A stretch of DNA of 64,000 nt, from NCBI GenBank assembly GCA_013396915.1, contig VWZL01000111.1, forward strand, positions 372,880-436,879. Reading direction: 5' to 3'. The notes under the pieces were generated by a model. That model was not told the origin of the DNA. It searched no databases and was given only the letters and a program-made list of their open reading frames with translations. The position numbers and the translations under genes are program-made. Origin of the DNA: Stercorarius parasiticus. Its lineage: Eukaryota > Chordata > Aves > Charadriiformes > Stercorariidae. This document shows, piece after piece, positions 32,311 through 44,400 of the stretch; within the stretch, counting starts at the first letter, position 1; each line of letters opens with the position of its first letter.

Positions 32311-33950
32311 GTCTTGCAACGGGTGCCAGTGCCTCGGCTTCCTCCCCTGCCCTGGCTGTGCCCTGCTGTGGGGAGCATGGATGGCATGTCGGCCATGAGC
32401 CACTGGCCACCCTCCTTGCCCAGCCCCTGGGCCAGTGGGTGGCAGAGGGGCCATGCCTAGAGAAGGCAGCTGCACAGGCACTTGGGGTTCATCGCTGTAT
32501 GATATGTGGGGAGTAGCCCCTGATCCCGGGGGGCCCAGTTAGACCTAGGAGGTCCATCCTGACATGGGGAGAGGGGAGACTAAAGGGACCCCAAGGTGCC
32601 TTCTCATGGCACTGGTCCCCCGGGATGGAGGATGCTGGGCTGGGAGAGCTACAACCTCAGACCCTGTCCCTCGAGTTTGGGGTGCTGGCACACAGGGGAC
32701 CTCAGGGACCCACTTGAGGCTCCAATGGAGAGACACCCTTCCCACCCCTCCCTGAGGACAGGGCAGCCAGGATATGGGGACACATGGAGGAGGGAGGTGT
32801 GCTGGGCTCCGGCGGCCACCCTGGCCTTTAGGCGTCATGGCCATGCAGCATCATTTGCTGATGTCCTTCCCCCGCTCCCGTGCCCTGACCCGTCCCAGCC
32901 CACCCACTGCTTGGGGAGCCAGGGAGTGAGCAATGGGGCAGAGAGGTGTCCCCAACAGGCACAGCCCTGTGCTGTGGACACAGCTGAGCTGGCAGCTCCT
33001 CGGGGAGAAAGTCAAGGCTGGGGCCGGCCAGGAGTCGTTGCTGTGCTGCCGGCGGGCTGGAGGGTCACCTCGGGGGAGGTGGGCTCAGCCCTTTCTCCTG
33101 GCATGGCCATGAGAGAGCCAGCCTGGGGACCCCAGGGATGGAGCCAGCATCCTGGGGCTCCCCACGTCTTTGTCACCACCAGCTCTTCGGAGCTGTGTGT
33201 GTGCAGGCAGACCTGTCCTGCCCACGTATCCCTCTGAGTCATAGCTGGGACAGTGATGCCCATGGGCTAATGACCCCATGCCAACCCCAGAAGCCCCTCT
33301 GTGCAACCCCACAGGCCTTGGGAATGTACCTGGCCCCGGCAGCCTCTAGCTCTGCTGCTCCAGCCTCTGCATCCTTAGCAGACAAGGGTAGTCAGGGCTG
33401 GCCTAAGCTGCGGCGTCTGGGATCAATGGGGAGGGGGTGAGCAAGGCCAGTACCTGTGCTGGGCCGGGCCCCAGACCCAGGCCAAGCCCCTGGTGTCAGA
33501 GGCATTAGAAACAGCCCCCCGCAGGGCCCTGAGCCAAAGCTATGGGGTTGCTCCCCAGCAGGACCATCCCTGGCCCAGCCCCTGCAGACATGATGCATTT
33601 TTTTAGGTTCATTCAACACATTGTTCATCTCTCAGTCCTGTTCCTTGGGTTTGCCGTGGGGCTGAGCTCCCACTTGCAGTCTCCCAAGGGTGGGAGGGCA
33701 GGTATCCCGATTCTTACCCCTCCCGTCTCCTCCCCCCCCAATCCTCCCTCTTCCTAGGCTCTCTGGGGTACCCACCGTCCTCTGCCACACCGAGCAGATG
33801 CTGCCTCCTCCCTCACGCTGCAGGTCGCATGGTGTGACCCCCCCCGCCCCGGGGCATGGTGACCCACAACCCGCTTGGCATCTCCAGTCTGTATATTTTG
33901 TATTATAACAGTAATATGGGTTAAAAAAAAAAAAAAGCAACAAAAAAACC

Positions 33951-33956
33951 AATAAA
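33951..33956 (+). promoter_or_regulatory. KCNIP2: Distal polyadenylation signal of KCNIP2
   Basis: AATAAA follows the A-rich end of the conserved-looking 3'UTR block. A long KChIP2 3'UTR is typical of the mammalian gene. Confidence 0.7.
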
Positions 33957-34279
33957 ATCTAACCACAATCGCTATGCACACCACCGTTACGTCTTTGCAT
34001 CTGTCAGTCATCTGCGGGGAGGGGGTGGGAAATAGGGGCCACGGGTCTCTGCAGAGGGTTGGCAGTCTTTTTGGGATGCTGCAGCTGCAGGTTGCTCTGC
34101 ATGGGTGCTCTGGGAGGTTGCGTGGGGGACAGGCTGCACCCTGAGCTGGCCAGGGTCCCAAACAGCCTGGCCACGCCATCGATGGCCCTGTAAATACAGT
34201 CTTTCCCCTGCTAAGAGGCTTTAGGCTAACAGAGTCTTATACCGAGTGTGTCAGGTCTCAGGAGTGGGGCTGTCAGGTG

Positions 34280-34805
34280 TGTCTTCAACTTGTCAGGAGA
34301 TGCTGCTGGGTGAGCCTGAGCTTGGGACCAGGTGGCCCTTGTTAGGATGGGTCATTTAAGGCTGAGCTAACAGGTAGATGGTCAGCTACCACCTCAAAGA
34401 GGTGGGTATGGACTGGAAAGGGATTTTTCACAGGGACGTGAACTGATGGGCAATCACTGATCCTTGGTAAAATGCAGCCTTGAGAACTGGGAAAAATGGC
34501 TTGAAGCAAAACAAAGAAGAAAAAAGCAGCAGGTAAGCAAGAAACCAGGAGAACAACAGGATCATGGACCTGATGTGGGACAGTGACACTTCCAGCGTTA
34601 TGCAGTCTGTGGTCCAGGAACTGAAAGCTCAATGTGAAGAGCTGCCTGGAGACCCAGACATCTTAAAATAATGGGCTTTAGCTATGGGGAGAATTACCAT
34701 CCTGGGACTGGCAAAGCTGCGAGTCTGCTCTTTCCAAAGCCTCTGACTGCCCAGGGCAATCACCAAGGTCTGTGTACAGCAGTATGAATGAGCCTGAGTG
34801 CGTTT
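34280..34805 (+). repeat. Diverged repeat, copy 1 of a pair
   Basis: Starts near CTTGTCAGGAGATGCTGCTG and includes CTTGGGACCAGGTGGCCCTT (34321) and GTTAGGATGGGTCATTTAA. Colinear similarity to the copy 916 bases downstream extends to GTGTACAGCAGTATGAATGAG near 34772. I could not assign a family. Confidence 0.65.
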
Positions 34806-35194
34806 TCCCCCTCTAACCCACCCTTCCCAGTATATCCTATCCCCCGTGAGCTCTGCTTGGCTGGTTGTTATTTTTGGGCAATGCCATCTGTGGGCTTGAT
34901 GTGCCCTCTCATGGCACAGGGATGCTGTAAGCCACGGGTGGGGTCCCTCTCCCCAGGGTGAGGGGTAGGGATGACAAGGGGGAAAAGGGTGCTGTGGGGC
35001 TCACTCAGCCCTCAAATGCCACCGTAGCCTTTTCACGCTGAGCAGGAATAGGTTTGTCCGGGGATCGCGGCCGGTAGCTATGGGGTGGGGGGGGATGGCT
35101 GAACCTGGGAGTCAAAAAATAATCTCTGCTTAGCTCCACCCTGGGGCAGGCCCTCAGGGAAGGGGCTGAGGACGGGGAAGACTGGATCAGTTCC

Positions 35195-35700
35195 TCCAGG
35201 GGTGTCATCAGCTTGTTAGAAGCTGCTGAGGCAGGGCTTGGGACCAGGTGTCCCTTGTTAGGATGTAGCATTTAAAGGTGGGTAACAGCGAAGCTGTTGG
35301 GTCTATGCTGAGAATGGAGGTAAGAGCTGATGGGTCCTTGGAAAAGGGTGGCCTTGTGTTGTTTCAAGCCATCTTTTTCTGAGCTTTCAGAGGAAAAAAG
35401 AACAGTAGCTATGTGGGAAAACAGCTGAGCAGCTGGATGAGGCAGCTGATGCAGCCTGGGGCAGTGATTCACTCCAGCATCCTGAATACTGCCTAGAAAC
35501 ACAAACGTCTTGTAAAAGGATGAGATCCCAACGCTGGGGGAATTGTCACCACAGGATTATTTTGGCATGACCAAACCTGTGAGTGCAAGTCTGCTTTAGG
35601 GTCCCTTCTGACCTACCAGGCAACTGTCCAGTTCTGCACACAGTGGTATGAGTGCTGTGTTTTTCACCCAAATTCTGTGCATTTCTCCTCTCTAACACTT
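35195..35700 (+). repeat. Diverged repeat, copy 2 of a pair
   Basis: Includes CTTGGGACCAGGTGTCCCTT (35237) and GTTAGGATGTAGCATTTAAA, ending near GCACACAGTGGTATGAGTGC. It is the same order of blocks as copy 1, with indels throughout. Confidence 0.65.
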
Positions 35701-36539
35701 CTGTAAAGTCTTGTTACGTATTAATAAATGTAGCTCATTGCTATTTAGGGGCAGCAGTACAATTTCTATTTTTGCTCTTTGAAAGCTTTAAATTGGATGT
35801 GACAGTAACTAGAGATGCTCCTTGGCCAGGGTCTCTGCTGCAGCTTCCTGAGCACGGGTATAGATGGAGCCAGAAACAGACCTGTCTTGAGTTTCTCATC
35901 ACGCTGAAATATCATCGGTAGAAATAAGGTCGAAGAGCAGGAAACAGACTTCAGAAAATACCAGGGCGGGTTTTGGGAGAGCTGAGTGAGCTGGGTAGGG
36001 CTGAACAGTGCCAAAATCAGCAGGGGATATGCTTTTAATCAGTTCTCGCTGATTTTTTTCAGTTTTGGCTGACACGTGATGTGCCTGCTGTGATGCCTTT
36101 CTCAGCCCCTCCCCCCCTGCTGGGGTTTCCAGCAGGTTTTTGCTCACTGGTTTCTTGTTGGCTGGTACCCGCCGTGGCCTCTCCAGTGCTGGGTGTGCTA
36201 GAAGGATTACCTCCCTGGCCTCATGGGAGGTCTTCTGCTCAGCCCTGTGCTCTGACTCATGCTCTGGGGGGGCTGTTGCTTCTCCAGAGCTTCTCCCTGG
36301 AGAGATGCTGTCTGACCTCAGGCCCCTTCTCTGATTTACTGAGATGATCTCAGCTTCGCAGCCCGTCCTTCAGCATCCTCGTAGCCCCTTCCAGGCGCGG
36401 AAACATCTGCGAGCGTAGCCAGGCTGTGCTAGGAGGGAGTGACTGTAGAGGCATCCCACCTGCGGCCCCTTTCCGTCCTGCGGCAGGGACACAGCAGCTC
36501 GGTCTCCCATCCGCGCCGCAGCCCCAGCGGACCCCGCTT

Positions 36540-36725
36540 AACTCGCGGGGCCTCGCCAGAAGTAGGCCACAGCTCAAGGGAAACCCGCGCGGCCGCTGAG
36601 CTCAGCTGAGGGAGCTCCGTTACGCGCAGGCGCGCTCCCGCCCGCGCGGCTTCCGCGCGCTGTCCCCCGAGGCGCATGCGCGGAGCGGCAGTAAACACTT
36701 CATTTCCCACCTTCCCGCCCCCCTC
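36540..36725 (+). promoter_or_regulatory. OGA: CpG-rich OGA promoter
   Basis: Dense CpG (for example CCCGCCCGCGCGGCTTCCGC) and a perfect NRF1-type palindrome GCGCATGCGC (36672-36681) immediately precede the gap that must hold exon 1. No TATA box is seen, consistent with a housekeeping CpG-island promoter. Confidence 0.75.
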
Positions 36726-37298
36726 NNNNNNNNNNNNNNNNNNNNNNNNNNNNNNNNNNNNNNNNNNNNNNNNNNNNNNNNNNNNNNNNNNNNNNNNNNN
36801 NNNNNNNNNNNNNNNNNNNNNNNNNNNNNNNNNNNNNNNNNNNNNNNNNNNNNNNNNNNNNNNNNNNNNNNNNNNNNNNNNNNNNNNNNNNNNNNNNNNN
36901 NNNNNNNNNNNNNNNNNNNNNNNNNNNNNNNNNNNNNNNNNNNNNNNNNNNNNNNNNNNNNNNNNNNNNNNNNNNNNNNNNNNNNNNNNNNNNNNNNNNN
37001 NNNNNNNNNNNNNNNNNNNNNNNNNNNNNNNNNNNNNNNNNNNNNNNNNNNNNNNNNNNNNNNNNNNNNNNNNNNNNNNNNNNNNNNNNNNNNNNNNNNN
37101 NNNNNNNNNNNNNNNNNNNNNNNNNNNNNNNNNNNNNNNNNNNNNNNNNNNNNNNNNNNNNNNNNNNNNNNNNNNNNNNNNNNNNNNNNNNNNNNNNNNN
37201 NNNNNNNNNNNNNNNNNNNNNNNNNNNNNNNNNNNNNNNNNNNNNNNNNNNNNNNNNNNNNNNNNNNNNNNNNNNNNNNNNNNNNNNNNNNNNNNNNN
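36726..37298. other. Assembly gap, 573 N, containing OGA exon 1
   Basis: OGA exon 2 begins in phase 1 in the middle of the (E)GFYGRPW motif, so the upstream ~66 codons, including the start, have to be here or directly adjacent. GC-rich exon 1 of OGA is hard to assemble. The gap length may be nominal. Confidence 0.85.
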
Positions 37299-40200
37299 GG
37301 GTGGGGGGTGGGGAGGAGCCGCGGCTCTCGGGCGGGGCTGCTCCCCCTGGGGCTTGTGCTGGAAGCTGTTGGCTAGCAGGGAGTGCCTTTTGATGGCAGC
37401 TGTTCGGCGGGGTGAAGGCAGGCCTGGCATCCCCAGCGGGCCGATGATTCCTAATGGAGGCTGAGGCAGTGCTGTGGCTGGCTTGCTAGTACGCGACTGA
37501 AGGGGGAGGTAGGAGAGAGAGAAGAGCTGCTGTGCGATTATCTCAGCTGTACATGCTCTTCCTGCGCGCCAGAGACTCGGATTGAGTTTCCTGGATAGGG
37601 AATAGGTGATTCCATAGACATCTGTTCTGGAATTAATATTAAATGCTCGCTATTTTCTGAAATGTTGTAGCTTACCATTTTAATTGCGCTGTAGAACAGT
37701 CCTTTTCTGTCTTTTGGCATAGTTGCAGCATTAAAAGGTTTAAATTGTTGCAGGCGCTGCAGAATAAAAGGGACTCTCTTTGCATTTCTTAGTATCTATA
37801 GAATTTATCTGCGTTTCTGACAGGCCAGTTAAGGTAGGTGGTTGAAAGCCTGCAAGAGAAATGGTTTATTCCCAACATAATAGTTGATTTGGAATCGTTC
37901 TAAATTCCTGTGGACTGCTATTATTTCTGTATCTGTAATGAATCTCCAGTAGGAGAATGAAATGATTAATAGATGGAGTAGAGTGTGAAACAGGCCGTTT
38001 ATCAAAGTAAGTATCTGCATTGCTTGCAGAATGCCTTTTGTTCATATCTTAAAAAGAAAATACCATTTGGCTCCTGCAAATGTCACTGTGTGAAGTGGAC
38101 TAGGCCCAGTTAATATCTTTCTTTTTTAGCACTTACTAGGGCTTAAATGCAGTTAGTGTGGAGAGAGATATCTTTGCTTAGTTAATAGACTTAACTCTAT
38201 GAAGATAGGTGCTAAACTGAAGGCTTTGAAGACAGATAACAGTGAACAGAAATACAGATCGTAACAGCATGATTTCTCACGTTTCTGATTATACACTTTG
38301 ACTATGGATCACCTGTTCATCCAGGTTTATATCAGAACCACCAATACTATAATCTTTTTTCTTGTCATCTTACTTACATTGTTGATCTCTTCTGCATATA
38401 TTTTGGTGCAGGTGTTCTTGACTGCACTGTGTATAATGCAAAGCTAGAAAATGGCCTCTGCCCAGTGAAGCAGTCTAACACTAGTTAAGAGTTACCAGTC
38501 TAACATTAATGCATACAATAAAAAAAGGAATAGGGGAGTGTTTAAAAAAAACAAACAACAAACACCAACCACCAAAACCAACAACAAAACAAGCCAAAAA
38601 CAACAACAGAAAAACCCTGCTGTAGTGAATGAGGTAAATGGTAGTGGGTGAAAACATCTGTCTCTTTAGTGACTCAAGAGAATTATAGGGGTAAGAGAAA
38701 AACAGGGATTTACTTCAGAAGTGTAGATAAATACTTAAACATAGTGCAGTGGTTAACACAGACTAGAGATATGGTGAAATCAAAGCAGTGAGATGGAGAG
38801 TTTGGATCTTTTCTAGAAGAGTGGGGGGAATTGGCCAAATGCTGTGTGTAAATACTGGGTGTGCTCTTTAAGAATGTGAAGAGTTTATGACAGATATCAA
38901 ATTCACTCTTTTGGGGGGTAATAAGATCTATGAGTACAGGACGCAAAGCTCTGGTGCTCTGCCTCCAGGCTATCCTGGCTTTTAGTGGTGGAGAGCGTGG
39001 TGACTGGGATGAGGTATTTGGCATGATCTGTTGACTTTGTATTAACCTGACACGCAGTCTTGAGGGAGTAATACAAAAGCAGGTTGATTTTTTAGTTGGA
39101 CAGAAAGATGCAAGAGTTGTCATCAGATGGTGACATTAGTAATCTAAGAAAAGTGGTGACAGATAGAAGAGCCTCACTTTGGATTAGCATGTTCTCTTCA
39201 GTCTTATTTAATCGGCCTTTTGTCATGGTTTCAGCTGGGATGGAGTTAACTTTCTTGCTCGCAGCTGGTATAGTGCTATGTTTTGGATTTGGGATGAGAA
39301 ACAGTGATGATAGCATGCTAATGTTTTTGGTTGTTGCTAGGCAGTCAAAACCTTTTCTGCTTCTCTCATGGCCATGCCAGTGAGCAGGCGGGGAGGGCAC
39401 AAAAAGCTGGGAGGAGACACAGTCAGGACAGTTGATCCCAACTGACCAAAGGGATATCCTATACCATATGGCATCATGCTCAGTGTATAAAGCTGAGGGA
39501 AGAAGAAAGGGAGGGACGTTTGGAGTTATGGTGTTTGTCTTCCCAAGGAACTGTTACGGGTGATGGAGCCCTGCTTTCCTGGAGATGGCTGAACACCAGC
39601 CTGCCTGTGGGAAGCAGTGAATGAATTCCTTGTTTTGCATTGCGTGCATGTGTGGCTTTTGCATTACTTATTAAACTGTCTTTATCTCAACCCACGAGTT
39701 TTTTATCACTTTTATTCTCCTGCATCCCCCTGGGGAGAGTGAGCGAGCAGCTGCGTGGTTCTGGTTGCTAGCTGGTTAAACCACATCTTTGTTACCCGAT
39801 TTTCTTTTTTTTTTTTTTTTCTTTTATAGTAGGTCCCTGCTCAGCTTTAGGCCAGTAGGTCTGAAACAGTAGTGGCATAGGTGAAGAAAGAGCAGCATCA
39901 CTCTGAATTAGATAATGCTAGTGAAAGTGAGAAATTTGTTCTGGGTGAAATAAACTGGGAGGGTTTTATGCCTGCAACTGCTCATGTTTGTTCCTCTGTT
40001 TAACTGACCTCCGTTTGTCACTTTGCTGTTTGTGAAGAGTAGTACTTCCTCAGCTTTGCCACTTCGTGGTGCCAGTTAGTCTTAAGGTCCCTCTGACAGA
40101 CTAATTCTTAAAACTTGAGCCTGCTTTAAGCTTCTTAAAAGAGCGTTGTTCACTTAAGTAACTGAAATACTTGTTAGTATATGGAAAATGCTCCAGTTGC

Positions 40201-41349
40201 ATCAGTTTTGAATTTTGAAAGGTCATAGGAGGGTGGTTTTGACCTCTGTGAGACCAAATATTTACAGATGTACAATGGTGAATGACTCTGGAAATGAAGA
40301 TATTGTCTACCTTTTGAACTGGTGTTCTGTGGGGACTTGTAAGCTTTGTGTATTAGGAGCATCATTCATCACTGAGTGGCCGTGCTGTTTGAAAATAAGA
40401 GCTTATTAAATTTCAGTGTTATTTTAGTCTCTGGTCTTTGCACTGACTGCCAAGCTGAAGCTTTGTTTTGAAGTGCCCACTTGTGGTTAAACTGTTTGCA
40501 CATAGGTCTAAGTGAATTTACTTGACTAAGAGTGCATTGAGAGTGCTTTTTAAAGTATTATGTTTCTAGAATGGAAGGATTAGATTTAAAACCAGAAGCA
40601 GTTACAATTTCCATTGAATTCCATGACTTTGAATATACACTATTCTAAAATCACTTGTAGATACTTTTGTGTGATTATTTGAAGACATAGTCTTAGCTTG
40701 TAAAGACGTGGGAATTGTAAAGTAAGGTATCAACTTGCAAGTTAATTTTGACAAGGAGCCTATTCACCTGAATAAAAGGAATGAAATCCTAAGCATTTTG
40801 TTGACTCACTTGCATGTTTTTTTTTAATTACGCATCATCTACCTCAGTATGTATTTATATACTCTTTGTGTGTACTTAGCATTCTAATCTGTACTGCTGG
40901 TTAAGCATTTTTGAGCTGGTAAATATTTTCAAGTGTCTTCAGTGTTCACATTACAAACAAATCTATTTTGTAGGTGTCTGGAGCGATAGTTTAATCAGGT
41001 TGTGACTGTTCAGTCTGCTCTTATAATAATGCTGACTTGACTTTTCAAGGGCATATACTCAGGAATACAGTTTGTATTCTGAAAATTAGTTGCTTCAGCG
41101 GCCAAAATTATAAGACCTTAGATCATAAGTAATGAAATAAATTATAATTGCATTTTAAATTTAGATCAGTTTAGGTTATTACACTTTCCTAATGCTGTCT
41201 GTCTAGATTTTACTTTTTCCTTTCTGGTTTTGGAAGCTTTTTGATGAATGTAGCAGAAGAGGAAGAAAATGGTGGGTTGTAATATAATGTTTCATGAAGC
41301 AGGTATAATCTAACATCTAACTGAATAACTTTAATCTTGTTTCCTGTAG
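37299..41349. other. OGA: OGA intron 1
   Basis: GC-rich for the first ~150 bases, then AT-rich. It holds an A/C-rich low-complexity stretch (38540-38620), the solo LTR (39221-39785) and a T-run (39805-39825). No exon is supported. Confidence 0.75.
39221..39785 (+). mobile_element. Solo LTR of an endogenous retrovirus (avian ERVL-like)
   Basis: A 565-base unit starts TGTCATGGTTTCAGCTGGGA and ends GCTGGTTAAACCACA, i.e. TG…CA termini. It has a TATA-like GTGTATAAAGC (about 39484-39494), a polyadenylation variant ATTAAA (39670-39675) and the typical GAGTGAGCGAGCAGCTGCGTG 3' region I associate with avian class-III LTRs. Flanking five-mers CCTTT (39216-39220) and TCTTT (39786-39790) could be a target duplication with one change. 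No gag, pol or env sequence is present, so it is a recombined solo LTR inside OGA intron 1, in the same orientation as the gene. Confidence 0.75.
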
Positions 41350-41401
41350 GATTTTATGGAAGACCTTGGGTTATGGAGCAGAGGAAAGAACTTTTTAGAA
41401 G
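41350..41401 (+). CDS. OGA: OGA exon 2
   Basis: Fifty-two bases encode (G)[16 protein letters not shown] plus two bases. The acceptor is TTTCCTGTAG. The donor is GC (AGAAG|GCAAGT): AG plus A of the next exon gives Arg, then LQKW, so frame and homology fix the junction here. Confidence 0.95.
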
Positions 41402-44400
41402 GCAAGTCATGCTTCCTTTTACTGCAGCACATTCCATCACAATATAATCATAATCTTTCACTTAGGCCTGAAAAGAATTATTGTTCTAACCTAGAGCAGC
41501 TTTTTGGCTAATATCAATATTCTTAGGAGGGGCTAATAATCACCTTTCCGTCTTGCCTAAACTGAATTTGTCCAATATCAGTTGTGTGTAAAGTTATTGT
41601 TCAACGAAGAAAAAAAAAAAATTAGATCAAGTAAAATGTAGAATTCCTGAATTTGTAGGCTATTCTTCCAATTAAGGTTTTTTTTCCTGTGTTTATAGAC
41701 TTCAGAAGTGGGGACTAAATACATACCTGTATGCTCCAAAGGATGACTACAAGCACAGGATGTTCTGGCGAGAAATGTACTCTGTGGAGGAAGCAGGTAA
41801 TTGCCTTTATTTCCCCTCTGTATTTTCTGTAAATAGACTTTTGAATGAATTGGACATTGCTACATATGTTTGTGTGTGTTTAATCACAGTAGCCATTTCC
41901 AAAGGTGAGTGGAGACCCATTCTTAATACCCTGCAGATGTATTTAGTGGAGCTTTGGTACAAGCATGAATTTACTTCTTTTAACTATAACTCTACAGATG
42001 ATTTCTAAAACTGCTTTTAAGGCTTTGTGTTACGAGATCTGCTTTTTTTCCAGGGAAAGGTTGCTCAAAATTACTCCTCTGGCTCTTGAACATCTGGGCC
42101 ATATTTTGAAGTAGAAATTATGTGCTTCAGAAAAGAGAGAAGATTGATGAGTGAATAGCCTGCCCTTTTATGTCATTCATTAAGTGCTTGTCTCAATGAA
42201 GAAAGTACCAGTTAGAAAAGCAGCTTCTGACTATTTAGTCAGAACATAAAAGACCCATTTAAGCTGGTGTGGGGCTTTTTATCTACCTCTGGCATTTATG
42301 GGATCTACAGTGTTTTATTAGCCTGTGGGGATTATAATTTTCCTTGGGTGAGGGGAAAAATGATACTTGGTTGAAACTAAATAATCCTTCTTGGAAGCCA
42401 CTTTGAATCACTGCAGAAATACAGTCTAAAGGATACTGCAAGATAATGGCCAAAAAATCGTTAAATATTCTAAAAATCATCCTCTTTTTAACGTGGAAAA
42501 TAGTACAAGGACAGTTGTTATACTGAGGGTGGCAGAGCACTGGAACAGGCTGCCCAGAGAGGTGGTGGAGTCTCCGTCTCTGGAGACATTCAAAACCTGC
42601 CTGGACATGTTCCTATGCAACCTGCTCTAGATTAATCTGCTCTGGCATGGGGGTTGGACTAGATGATCTCCACAGGTCCCTTCCAACCCCTATTATTCTG
42701 TGATTCCTTTTGACATAATTTCTGATAATTCTTCAAATTATTTGGTGCTCTTTGCTGTCTTAGTTTTAAGAAATTCTAGCAATTTTTTTTTTTTTATTAT
42801 GGTAGCAGAGGCATCTGCATCTTGGAATTTCCCTATAACGGCATGCAAGATTATTTTTTGTAATTGTTGAATTCTTCTGAAATGTTTGAATTTGATTTCC
42901 AGAGCAGCTAATGACTCTAATAGCAGCTGCACGAGAACATGAAATAGAGTTTATCTATGCAATCTCACCTGGACTTGACATCACTTTCTCCAATCCTAAA
43001 GAGGTATCCACGTTGAAGCGCAAGCTAGACCAGGTAAGTGTGACAAACTTGCCACGGTTGCAGTGCTACTTAATTTGAAAACTTCAGTACCCTGCTCACT
43101 CTTGCAGCTTTTCACTAGCTTCTTTAATGTTTTCAGCACTAGCAGTAGTTTGTACGCCTCTGAATAATTCTAGTGGCTGTGTTCAGGTTGTATTGCTGAA
43201 GTGACCAGTGATCATGTAGATTTTAAAAAAAAAAAAGTCTCATCTTCTATTGGATTCTGAAGGCTATTCTTGGGAGCTTGTCTTTAGAGTACTTTACGGC
43301 TTTGAAGCCAAGATGCATTTCTAAAGCAAGAACTCTTGTCCACAATAAATGCCTTTGGAGGCTGACCTGACATACACATCATTTTTGTTCTCATAATTGA
43401 CTTCTCTCTTTTGTCCAAAAGCTGTTACAGAGTTAGCTTTTTCCCAGCTGTCTGTCCGGTGGGATCAGATTTGGATTGTTAAAGCTGGAACAGATTGCAG
43501 GTCTTTAGATGTCTAATCTTTGAGAAAAGCAGAGCAGTGGGTCAGAGATAGGCATTCGTTATGAATAGACACCAAAGTCTGTCTTGCCTCCCCTCCCTTC
43601 TCTCCCCCGTTTCTGTCACTTTTTAAAATCAAACTGTAGAATTTTTAAAAGGGAAAAAGAAATAAAAGTAATTAAAAAAATTAAATCTTTTGCTCTTGTC
43701 TTTTGTATCAGGTTTCCCAGTTTGGCTGCAGATCTTTTGCACTGCTGTTTGATGATATCGATCACAACATGTGTGCAGCAGACAAAGAAGTTTTCAGTTC
43801 CTTTGCTCATGCTCAAGTCTCAATCACAAATGAAATTTATCAATATCTAGGAGAACCAGACACATTCCTTTTCTGTCCTACAGGTAAAATGAGATTAATC
43901 GTTTAGTTCAGCCTTAAAGGAGGGGCCCTATTATCTTACTGGTTGAAAAGCTGCTTTAATATTTAATCACCGCTTTAAGGTTTATTTTGGGGTTGTTTGA
44001 AGAAATTCACTTACGAAGAAAGGTTCAAGTAATTCAACTATTTGCAGTGGTTTTGCCAAACCTACGCATCTTTGAAAAACTTAATGCCAAGCAAAGAAAG
44101 CAGCTTGATAGAATGGTTCAAGGAGTTTAAACTGAAAATTAGGTTAAAGGAAGACTTCTGTTTGACATGTACCGAAATCTTTTTGCTTCTTGATCTGGCT
44201 AGCTGTTAATTTCTTAGAATTTTCTTAAGGTAGAAGTACAGCACAGTCTTTGCTTAATTCTGTCATTGGTACCTTTTTTTAATGAGATTACCCACTTTTA
44301 TTAGGCACTGAGTTGTTTTATTTATTTATTAAAAAATAAGATGACTTGCACTCAGGTCCAGTCATTGCTTTTTTAAATTGGAAGCTTCCTCTAATATCTG

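Larger units (their letters stand above)
31868..33975 (+). other. KCNIP2: KCNIP2 3' untranslated region
   Basis: Two polyadenylation signals bracket a short and a long form. The distal ~350 bases (33590-33960) change composition and include GTATATTTTGTATTATAACA and an A-rich run just before AATAAA, as expected for a transcript end. The 3' boundary is estimated at 15-25 bases beyond the distal signal. Confidence 0.7.
33976..36539. other. Intergenic region between KCNIP2 and OGA
   Basis: No exon is supported. It contains a pair of diverged repeats (34280-34805 and 35195-35700). AT content rises towards 35.9 kb, then GC rises into the OGA promoter. Confidence 0.7.

Noticed and set aside
31076..32410. 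444-codon open frame on the - strand
   Set aside because: It lies antisense to KCNIP2 coding exons and 3'UTR, has no homology and looks like a GC-driven shadow.
36429..37464. Long open frames on both strands across the N gap
   Set aside because: They are open only because unknown bases were read as X. Nothing is encoded visibly.
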